DNA from: Hydractinia symbiolongicarpus
Taxonomy: Eukaryota > Cnidaria > Hydrozoa > Anthoathecata > Hydractiniidae
Assembly (NCBI RefSeq): GCF_029227915.1
Contig: NC_079887.1
Span: forward strand, 4,588,001-4,652,000
Direction of reading: 5' to 3'
Length of the DNA: 64,000 nt
Shown here in pieces: positions 1-9,245 of this stretch (the first letter of the stretch is position 1; the number at the start of each line of letters is the position of its first letter). The position numbers were made by a program, and so were the translations under genes. The notes under the pieces were generated by a model, which ran no database searches, was not told where the DNA came from, and was given only the letters and a program-made list of their open reading frames with translations.

Positions 1-252
1 TAATCGCCGGCAAACGAAAACCCGCGATTTCCCGTAAATCCCGGGCTTGGCCCGTATAGTCAAAAGTATACAAAGAAAGTACCCAGGGAGTAAACTCATT
101 TCCCGAACGATTTTCTAAATAGTTTTTCACCACCAAAACGCATGAGACTTGTAGTTTTCAAAATTGTTTTCATTTTTGATGAGACGCTTAATGAAAGAGG
201 TTTAATCGCCGGCAAACGAAAACCCGCGATTTCCCGTAAATCCCGGGCTTGG

Positions 253-266
253 CCCGTATAGTCGAA
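253..266 (-). other. CENP-B-box-like 14-mer, spacer one base short (representative)
   Basis: Read on the minus strand this is TTCG, ACTATA, CGGG. The mammalian CENP-B box is TTCG, four bases, A, two bases, CGGG, so the spacer here is six rather than seven bases. It occurs in B and G monomers that have GTCGAATG with CCCGTATA upstream, and is lost in GTTGAATG and GTCAAAAG monomers. It does not meet the known recognition rule, so functional binding is doubtful. Confidence 0.25.
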
Positions 267-360
267 TGTATACAAAGAAATTACCCTGTGAGTAAACTCA
301 TTTCCAGAACAATTTTTTAAATTATTTTTTCACCACTAAAACGCATAAGACTTAGAGTTT

Positions 361-382
361 TCAAAAATGTTTTCATTTTTGA
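361..382. other. Tail dyad: 9 bp inverted repeat with TTTT loop (representative)
   Basis: Arm TCAAAAATG (361-369), loop TTTT (370-373) and arm CATTTTTGA (374-382) form a perfect inverted repeat. It recurs in most B, D-following, G, H and similar monomers throughout the window. C and D monomers with TTAAAAATG keep a 7 bp stem. E (CATCTTTG) carries one mismatch. F (CAAAAGTG and TATTTTTG) pairs fully only if G-T wobbles are allowed. Confidence 0.8.
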
Positions 383-406
383 TGAGACGATGAATAAAAG
401 AAGTTT

Positions 407-434
407 AATCGCCGGCAAACGAAAACCGGCGATT
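407..434. other. GC-rich perfect hairpin in B/C-junction monomers (representative)
   Basis: Arm AATCGCCGG at 407-415 and its exact reverse complement CCGGCGATT at 426-434 enclose a 10-base loop (416-425). The same 9 bp stem occurs at about 610, 1016, 3044, 3855, 4861, 5066, 5469, 7493, 8305, 17424, 18639, 24927, 26143, 28772, 30198, 33020, 34453, 61285 and 62902. Other subfamilies read CCCGCG, CCTGTG, CCCGCC or CCAGCG in the second arm, which breaks the stem. At 1857 and 6301 the form CCGCCGATT also breaks it. No T-run follows, so it does not look like a terminator. Confidence 0.8.
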
Positions 435-3400
435 TCCCGTAAATGCCGGGCTTGGCCCGTATAGTCGAATGTATACAAAGAAAGTACCCTGTGAGTTAAC
501 TCATTTCCAGAACAATTTTTTAAATTATTTTTTCACCACTAAAACGCATAAGACTTATAGTTTTCAAAAATGTTTTCATTTTTGATGAGACGCTGAATAA
601 AAGAAGTTTAATCGCCGGCAAACGAAAACCGGCGATTTTCCGTAAATCCCGGGCTTGTCCCGTATAGTTGAATGTATTTAAAGAAAGTACCCAGGGAGTA
701 AACTCATTTCCCGAACGAGTTTTTAAATTATTATTTCACCACTAAAGCCCATGAGCCTTGTAGTTTTTAAAAATGTTTTCATTTTTGATGAGACGCTGAA
801 TAAAAGGAGTTTAAGCGCCGGGAAACGAAAACCCGCGATTTCCCGTAAATCCCGGACTCGGCCCGCATAGTCGAATGTATACAAAGAAAGTACCCTGTGA
901 GTAAACTCATTTCCAGAACAATTTTTTAAATTATTTTTTCACCACTAAAACGCATAAGACTTATGGTTTTCAAAAATGTTTTCATTTTTGATGAGACGTT
1001 GAATAAAAGAAGTTTAATCGCCGGCAAACGAAAACCGGCGATTTTCCGTAAATCCCAGGCTTGGCCCGTATAGTTGAATGTATATAAAGAAAGTACCCAG
1101 GGAGTAAACTCATTTCCCGAACGATTTTTTAAATTATTATTTCACCACTAAAGCCCATGAGCCTTGTAGTTTTTAAAAATGTTTTCATTTTTGATGAGAC
1201 GCTGAATAAAAGGAGTTTAAGCGCCGGCAAACATAAACCCGCGATTTCCCGTAAATCCCGGACTCGGCCCGTATAGTCAAAAGTATACAAAGAAAGTACC
1301 CAGGGAGTAAACTCATTTCCCGAACGATTTTTTAAATTATTTTTTCACCACTAAAACCCATGAGCCTTGTAGTTTTTAAAAATGTTTTCATTTTTGATGA
1401 GACGCTGAATAAAAGGAGTTTAAGCGCCGGCAAATAAAAACCCGCGATTTCCCGTAAATCCCGCACTCGGCCCGTATAGTCAAAAGTATACAAAAAAAGT
1501 ACCCAGGGAGTAAACTCATTTCCCGAAAGATTTTTGAAATTATTTTTCACCACTAAAACGCAGGAGACTTGTAGTTTGCAGAAACGTTTTCATTTTTGAT
1601 GAAACGCTGAATAAAAGAAGTTTAATCGCCGGCAAATAAAAACCCGCGATTTCCCGTAAATCCCGGACTCGGCCCGTATAGTCGAATGTATACAAAGAAA
1701 GTACCCTGTGAGTAAACTCATTTCCAGAACAATTTTTTAAATTATTTTTCACCACTAAAACGCATAAGACTTATAGTTTTCAAAAATGTTTTCATTTTTG
1801 ATGAGACGCTGAATAAAAGAAGTTTAATCGCCGGCAAACGAAAACCGCCGATTTTCCGTAAATCCCGGGCTTGGCCCGTATAGTTGAATGTATATAAAGA
1901 AAGTACCCAGGGAGTAAAATCATTTCCCGAACGATATTTTAAATTATTATTTCACCACTAAAGCCCATGAGCCTTGTAGTTTTTAAAAATGTTTTCATTT
2001 TTGATGAGACGCTGAATAAAAGGAGTTTAAGCGCCGGCAAACAAAAACCCGCAATTTCCCGTAAATCCCGGACTCGGCCCGTATAGTCAAAAGTATACAA
2101 AGAAAGTACCCAGGGAGTAAACTCATTTCCCGAACGATTTTTTAAATTATTTTTTCACCACTAAAGCCCATGAGCCTTGTAGTTTTTAAAAATGTTTTTA
2201 TTTTTGATGAGACGCTGAATAAAAGAAGTTTAATCGCCGGCAAACGAAAACCCGCCATTTCCCGTAAACCCCGGACTTGGCCCGTATAGTCAAAAGTATA
2301 AAAAGAAAGTACCCAGGGAGTAAACTCATTTCCCGAACGATTTTTTAAATAGTTTTTCACCACCAAAACGCATGAGACTTGTAGTTTTTAAAAAGGTTTT
2401 TATTTTTGATGAGACGCTGAATAAAAGGAGTTTAAGCGCCGGCAAATAAAAACCCGCGATTTCCCGTAAATCCCGGACTCGGCCCGTATAGTCAAAAGTA
2501 TACAAATAAAGTACCCAGGGAGTAAACTCATTTCCCGAACGATTTTTTAAATGATCTTTTCACCAATAAAACGCATGAGACTTGTAGTTTTTAAAAATGT
2601 TTTCATTTTTGATGAGACGCTGAATAAAAGAAGTTTAATCGCCGGCAAACGAAAACCCGCCATTTCCCGTAAACCCCGGACTTGGCCGTATAGTCAAAAG
2701 TATAAAAAGAAAGTACCCAGGGAGTAAACTCATTTCCCGAACGATTTTTTAAATAGTTTTTCACCACCAAAACGCATGAGACTTGTAGTTTTCAAAAATG
2801 TTTTCATTTTTGATGAGACGCTTAATGAAAGAGGTTTAATCGCCGGCAAACGAAAACCCGTGATTTCCCGTAAATCCCGGCTTGGCCCGTATAGTCGAAT
2901 GTATACAAAGAAAGTACCCTGTGAGTAAACTCATTTCCAGAACAATTTTTTAAATTATTTTTTCACCACTAAAACGCATAAGACTTATAGTTTTCAAAAA
3001 TGTTTTCATTTTTGATGAAACGCTGAATAAAAGAAGTCTAATCGCCGGCAAACGAAAACCGGCGATTTTCCGTAAATCCCGGGCTTGGCCCGTATAGTTG
3101 AATGTATATAAAGAAAGTACCCAGGGAGTAAACTCATTTCCCGAACGATTTTTTAAATTATTATTTCACCACTAAAGCCCATGAGCCTTGTAGTTTTTAA
3201 AAATGTTTTCATTTTTGATGAGACGCTGAATAAAAGGAGTTTAAGCGCCGGCAAACAAAAACCCGCGATTTCCCGTAAATCCCGGACTCGGCCCATATAG
3301 TCAAAAGTATACAAAGAAAGTACCCAGGGAGTAAACTCATTTCCCGAACGATTTTTTAAATTATTTTTTCACCACTAAAGCCCATGAGCCTTGTAGTTTT

Positions 3401-4515
3401 TAAAAATGTTTTCATTTTTGATGAGACACTGAATAAAAGGAGTTTAAGCGCCGGCAAATAAAAACCCGCGATTTCCCGTAAATCCCGGACTCGGCCCGTA
3501 TAGTCAAAAGTATACAAAGAAAGTACCCAGGGAGTAAACTCATTTCCCGAACGATTTTCTAAATAGTTTTTCACCACCAAAACGCATGAGACTTGTAGTT
3601 TTCAAAAATGTTTTCATTTTTGATGAGACGCTTAATGAAAGAGGTTTAATCGCCGGCCAACGAAAACCCGCGATTTCCCGTAAATCCCGGGCTTGGCCCG
3701 TATAGTCGAATGTATACAAAGAAAGTACCCTGTGAGTAAACTCATTTCCAGAACAATTTTTTAAATTATTTTTTCACCACTAAAACGCATAAGACTTATA
3801 GTTTTCAAAAATGTTTCCATTTTTGATGAGACGATGAATAAAAGAAGTTTAATCGCCGGCAAACGAAAACCGGCGATTTCCCGTAAATCCCGGGCTTGGC
3901 CCGTATAGTTGAATGTATATAAAGAAAGTACCCAGGGAGTAAACTCATTTCCCGAACGATTTTTTAAATTATTATTTCACCACTAAAGCCCATGAGCCTT
4001 GTAGTTTTTAAAAATGTTTTCATTTTTGAGACGCTGAATAAAAGGAGTCTAAGCGCCGGCAAACAAAAACCCGCGATTTCCCGTAAATCCTGGACTCCGC
4101 CCGTATAGTCAAAAGTATACAAAGAAAGTACCCAGGGAGTAAACTCATTTCCCGAACGATTTTTTAAATTATTTTTTCACCACTAAAGCCCATGAGCCTT
4201 GTAGTTTTTAAAAATGTTTTCATTTTTGATGAGACGCTGAATAAAAGGAGTTTAAGCGCCGGCAAATAAAAACCCGCGATTTCCCGTAAATCCCGGACTC
4301 AGCCCGTATAGTCAAAAGTATACAAAGAAAGTACCCAGGAAGTAAACTCATTTCCCGAACGATTTTTTAAATTATTTTTCACCACTAAAACGCAGGAGAT
4401 TTGTAGTTTTCAGAAACGTTTTCATTTTTGATGAAACGCTGAATAAAAGAAGTTTAATCGCCGGCAAATAAAAACCCGCGATTTCCCGTAAATCCCGGAC
4501 TCGGCCCATATAGTT

Positions 4516-7500
4516 AAAAGTATACAAAGAAAGTACCCAGGGAGTAAAGTCATTTCCCGAACGATTTTCTAAATAGTTTTTCACCACCAAAACGCATGAG
4601 ACTTGTAGTTTTCAAAATTGTTTTCATTTTTGATGAGACGCTTAATGAAAGAGGTTTAATCGCCGGCAAACGAAAACCCGCGATTTCCCGTAAATCCCGG
4701 GCTTGGCCCGTATAGTCGAATGTATACAAAGAAATTACCCTGTGAGTAAACTCATTTCCAGAACAATTTTTTAAATTATTTTTTCACCACTAAAACGCAT
4801 AAGACTTATAGTTTTCAAAAATGTTTTCATTTTTGATGAGACGATGAATAAAAGAAGTTTAATCGCCGGCAAACGAAAACCGGCGATTTCCCGTAAATGC
4901 CGGGCTTGGCCCGTATAGTCGAATGTATACAAAGAAAGTACCCTGTGAGTAAACTCATTTCCAGAACAATTTTTTAAATTATTTTTTCACCACTAAAACG
5001 CATAAGACTTATAGTTTTCAAAAATGTTTTCATTTTTGATGAGACGCTGAATAAAAGAAGTTTAATCGCCGGCAAACGAAAACCGGCGATTTTCCGTAAA
5101 TCCCGGGCTTGGCCCGTATAGTTGAATGTATTTAAAGAAAGTACCCAGGGAGTAAACTCATTTCCCGAATGAGTTTTTAAATTATTATTTCACCACTAAA
5201 GCCCATGAGCCTTGTAGTTTTTAAAAATGTTTTCATTTTTGATGAGACGCTGAATAAAAGGAGTTTAAGCGCCGGGAAACGAAAACCTGCGATTTCCCGT
5301 AAATCCCGGACTCGGCCCGCATAGTCGAATGTATACAAAGAAAGTACCCTGTGAGTAAACTCATTTCCAGAACAATTTTTTAAATTATTTTTTCACCACT
5401 AAAACGCATAAGACTTATAGTTTTCAAAAATGTTTTCATTTTTGATGAGACGCTGAATAAAAGAAGTTTAATCGCCGGCAAACGAAAACCGGCGATTTTC
5501 CGTAAATCCCAGGCTTGGCCCGCATAGTTGAATGTATATAAAGAAAGTACCCAGGGAGTAAACTCATTTCCCGAACGATTTTTTAAATTATTATTTCACC
5601 ACTAAAGCCCATGAGCCTTGTAGTTTTTAAAAATGTTTTCATTTTTGATGAGACGCTGAATAAAAGAAGTTTAAACGCCGGCAAACAAAAACCCGCGATT
5701 TCCCGTAAATCCCGGACTCGGCCCGTATAGTCAAAAGTATACAAAGAAAGTACCCAGGGAGTAAACTCATTTCCCGAACGATTTTTTAAATTATTTTTTC
5801 ACCACTAAAACCCATGAGCCTTGTAGTTTTTAAAAATGTTTTCATTTTTGATGAGACGCTGAATAAAAGGAGTTTAAGCGCCGGCAAATAAAAACCCGCG
5901 ATTTCCCGTAAATCCCGCACTCGGCCCGTATAGTCAAAAGTATACAAAAAAAGTACCCAGGGAGTAAACTCATTTCCCGAACGATTTTTTAAATTATTTT
6001 TCACCACTAAAACGCAGGAGACTTGTAGTTTGCAGAAACGTTTTCATTTTTGATGAAACGCTGAATAAAAGAAGTTTAATCGCCGGCAAATAAAAACCCG
6101 CGATTTCCCGTAAATCCCGGACTCGGCCCGTATAGTCGAATGTATACAAAGAAAGTACCCTGTGAGTAAACTCATTTCCAGAACAATTTTTTAAATTATT
6201 TTTCACCACTAAAACGCATAAGACTTATAGTTTTCAAAAATGTTTTCATTTTTGATGAGACGCTGAATAAAAGAAGTTTAATCGCCGGCAAACGAAAACC
6301 GCCGATTTTCCGTAAATCCCGGGCTTGGCCCGTATAGTTGAATGTATATAAAGAAAGTACCCAGGGAGTAAAATCATTTCCCGAACGATATTTTAAATTA
6401 TTATTTCATCACTAAAGCCCATGAGCCTTGTAGTTTTTAAAAATGTTTTCATTTTTGATGAGACGCTGAATAAAAGGAGTTTAAGCGCCGTCAAACAAAA
6501 ACCCGCAATTTCCCGTAAATCCCGGACTCGGCCCGTATAGTCAAAAGTATACAAAGAAAGTACCCAGGGAGTAAACTCATTTCCCGAACGATTTTTTAAA
6601 TTATTTTTTCACCACTAAAGCCCATGAGCCTTGTAGTTTTTAAAAATGTTTTTATTTTTGATGAGACGCTGAATAAAAGAAGTTTAATCGCCGGCAAACG
6701 AAAACCCGCCATTTCCCGTAAACCCCGGACTTGGCCCGTATAGTCAAAAGTATAAAAAGAAAGTACCCAGGGAGTAAACTCATTTCCCGAACGATTTTTT
6801 AAATAGTTTTTCACCACCAAAACGCATGAGACTTGTAGTTTTTAAAAATGTTTTTATTTTTGATGAGACGCTGAATAAAAGGAGTTTAAGCGCCGGCAAA
6901 TAAAAACCCGCGATTTCCCGTAAATCCCGGACTCGGCCCGTATAGTCAAAAGTATACAAATAAAGTACCCAGGGAGTAAACTCATTTCCCGAACGATTTT
7001 TTAAATGATCTTTTCACCAATAAAACGCATGAGACTTGTAGTTTTTAAAAATGTTTTCATTTTTGATGAGACGCTGAATAAAAGAAGTTTAATCGCCGGC
7101 AAACGAAAACCCGCCATTTCCCGTAAACCCCGGACTTGGCCGTATAGTCAAAAGTATAAAAAGAAAGTACCCAGGGAGTAAACTCATTTCCCGAACGATT
7201 TTTTAAATAGTTTTTCACCACCAAAACGCATGAGACTTGTAGTTTTCAAAAATGTTTTCATTTTTGATGAGACGCTTAATGAAAGAGGTTTAATCGCCGG
7301 CAAACGAAAACCCGTGATTTCCCGTAAATCCCGGCTTGGCCCGTATAGTCGAATGTATACAAAGAAAGTACCCTGTGAGTAAACTCATTTCCAGAACAAT
7401 TTTTTAAATTATTTTTTCACCACTAAAACGCATAAGACTTATAGTTTTCAAAAATGTTTTCATTTTTGATGAAACGCTGAATAAAAGAAGTTTAATCGCC

Positions 7501-8970
7501 GGCAAACGAAAACCGGCGATTTTCCGTAAATCCCGGGCTTGGCCCGTATAGTTGAATGTATATAAAGAAAGTACCCAGGGAGTAAACTCATTTCCCGAAC
7601 GATTTTTTAAATTATTATTTCACCACTAAAGCCCATGAGCCTTGTAGTTTTTAAAAATGTTTTCATTTTTGATGAGACGCTGAATAAAAGGAGTTTAAGC
7701 GCCGGCAAACAAAAACCCGCGATTTCCCGTAAATCCCGGACTCGGCCCATATAGTCAAAAGTATACAAAGAAAGTACCCAGGGAGTAAACTCATTTCCCG
7801 AACGATTTTTTAAATTATTTTTTCACCACTAAAGCCCATGAGCCTTGTAGTTTTTAAAAATGTTTTCATTTTTGATGAGACACTGAATAAAAGGAGTTTA
7901 AGCGCCGGAAATAAAAACCCGCGATTTCCCGTAATTCCCGGACTCGGCCCGTATAGTCAAAAGTATACAAAGAAAGTACCCAGGGAGTAAACTCATTTCC
8001 CGAACGATTTTCTAAATAGTTTTTCACCACCAAAACGCATGAGACTTGTAGTTTTCAAAAATGTTTTCATTTTTGATGAGACGCTTAATGAAAGAGGTTT
8101 AATCGCCGGCAAACGAAAACCCGCGATTTCCCGTAAATCCCGGGCTTGGACCGTATAGTCGAATGTATACAAAGAAAGTACCCTGTGAGTAAACTCATTT
8201 CCAGAACAATTTTTTAAATTATTTTTTCACCACTAAAACGCATAAGACTTATAGTTTTCAAAAATGTTTTCATTTTTGATGAGACGATGAATAAAAGAAG
8301 TTTAATCGCCGGCAAACGAAAACCGGCGATTTCCCGTAAATCCCGGGCTTGGCCCGTATAGTTGAATGTATATAAAGAAAGTACCCAGGGAGTAAACTCA
8401 TTTCCCGAACGATTTTTTAAATTATTATTTCACCACTAAAGCCCATGACCCTTGTAGTTTTTAAAAATGTTTTCATTTTTGATGAGACGCTGAATAAAAG
8501 GAGTCTAAGCGCCGGCAAACAAAAACCCGCGATTTCCCGTAAATCCTGGACTCCGCCCGTATAGTCAAAAGTATACAAAGAAAGTACCCAGGGAGTAAAC
8601 TCATTTCCCGAACGATTTTTTAAATTATTTTTTCACCACTAAAGCCCATGAGCCTTGTAGTTTTTAAAAATGTTTTCATTTTTGATGAGACGCTGAATAA
8701 AAGGAGTTTAAGCGCCGGCAAATAAAAACCCGCGATTTCCCGTAAATCCCGGACTCAGCCCGTATAGTCAAAAGTATACAAAGAAAGTACCCAGGAAGTA
8801 AACTCATTTCCCGAACGATTTTTTAAATTATTTTTCACCACTAAAACGCAGGAGACTTGTAGTTTTCAGAAACGTTTTCATTTTTGATGAAACGCTGAAT
8901 AAAAGAAGTTTAATCGCCGGCAAATAAAAACCCGCGATTTCCCGTAAATCCCGGACTCGGCCCGTATAGT
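4516..8970. repeat. 22-monomer higher-order repeat, copy 2
   Basis: This is a direct tandem copy of the preceding 4.45 kb, with only a handful of substitutions per kb by eye. Differences include GAACGAG to GAATGAG near 5169, CCCGCG to CCTGCG near 5288 and AGCGCCGGAAATAA (one base lost) near 7918. Similarity to copy 1 ends near 8970, where copy 1 turns into the TTTTCTAAATAG form and copy 2 continues as an A monomer. The near-identity implies a recent duplication or ongoing homogenisation. Confidence 0.85.
8873..8894. other. Alternative tail hairpin in A monomers (representative)
   Basis: A monomers read CAGAAACG and lose the TTTT-loop dyad, but gain GATGAAACG on the right. CGTTTTCAT (8873-8881) can pair with ATGAAACG (8887-8894), leaving one unpaired T, with loop TTTTG. 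The two changes (AAATG to AAACG, and GAGACG to GAAACG) nearly always travel together in the window. Confidence 0.65.
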
Positions 8971-9112
8971 CAAAAGTATACAAAGAAAGTACCCAGGGAG
9001 TAAACTCATTTCCCAAACGATTTTTTAAATTATTTTTCACCACTAAAACGCAGGAGACTTGTAGTTTTCAGAAACGTTTTCATTTTTGATGAAACGCTGA
9101 ATAAAAGAAGTT
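8911..9112 (+). repeat. Representative satellite monomer (subfamily A, 202 bp)
   Basis: I use this copy as a reference for the unit. Offsets 1-14 carry the CGCCGGCAAA word. CCCG tetramers sit at offsets 21, 31, 40 and 51. GTATA and TATAC, 8 bases apart, follow at about offsets 54-72. The AAAGTACCCAGGGAGTAAAC block and ATTTCCC lie in the middle, followed by a T6 tract, AAATTA and a T5 tract. The tail carries CAGGAGACTTGTAG, an AAACGTTTTCATTTTTGATG dyad region and CGCTGAATAAAAGAAG. By hand count it has 42 C, 34 G and about 12 CpG in 202 bases. It carries the private change CCCAAACGA where most copies read CCCGAACGA. Confidence 0.9.
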
Positions 9113-9245
9113 TAATCGCCGGCAAATGAAAACCCGCCATTTCCCGTAAACCCCAGACTTGGCCTGTATAGTCAAAAGTATACAAAGAAAGTACCCAGGG
9201 AGTAAACTCATTTCCCGAACGATTTTTTAAATACTTTTTCACCAC
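9030..9245 (-). other. Recurrent 71-74 codon minus-strand frame (representative, probably non-coding)
   Basis: Over 100 monomers carry a minus-strand frame of about 61-79 codons that begins MVKN or MVKKY and ends near FSGEK or IGEKII. Each spans slightly more than one monomer, so neighbouring frames overlap by 14 bases where they adjoin. Because 202 and 203 are not multiples of three, reading shifts frame at each unit and stops. The peptide has a hydrophobic stretch (LPAIKLLLFSVSS) but no domain I recognise. Frame-breaking single-base indels are tolerated in many copies, and differences between copies are often amino-acid changing. I consider it a by-product of the repeat, not a gene. Confidence 0.7.

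Larger units (their letters stand above)
60..4515. repeat. 22-monomer higher-order repeat, copy 1 (period 4454 bp)
   Basis: This segment matches 4516-8970 at an offset of exactly 4454 bp until a 3-base deletion here near 4028 and a 1-base deletion in the other copy near 7919 shift it to 4456. Shared private marks include TTTTCAAAATTG near 160 and 4614, GAAATTACCC near 280 and 4734, and the one-base deletion CTTGGCCGTATAG near 2687 and 7139. Composition is mainly subfamilies B, C and A with some H, and no D, E, F or G. The left edge lies within the first ~60 bases, where the two copies still differ in subfamily head, so the duplication edge is close to the window start. Confidence 0.85.

Noticed and set aside
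253-266. True CENP-B box
   Set aside because: The spacer between TTCG and CGGG is one base short of the known recognition rule in every copy I checked. Kept only as a low-interest observation.
407-434. GC hairpin as an intrinsic terminator
   Set aside because: The stem is followed by TTCCCGTAAA rather than a T-run, and there is no gene upstream.
3100-3115. TATATAAAG in C monomers as a TATA box
   Set aside because: It is a one-base variant of TATACAAAG in an AT-rich unit, with no consistent transcript or reading frame downstream. It probably arose by mutation of the GTATAC word.
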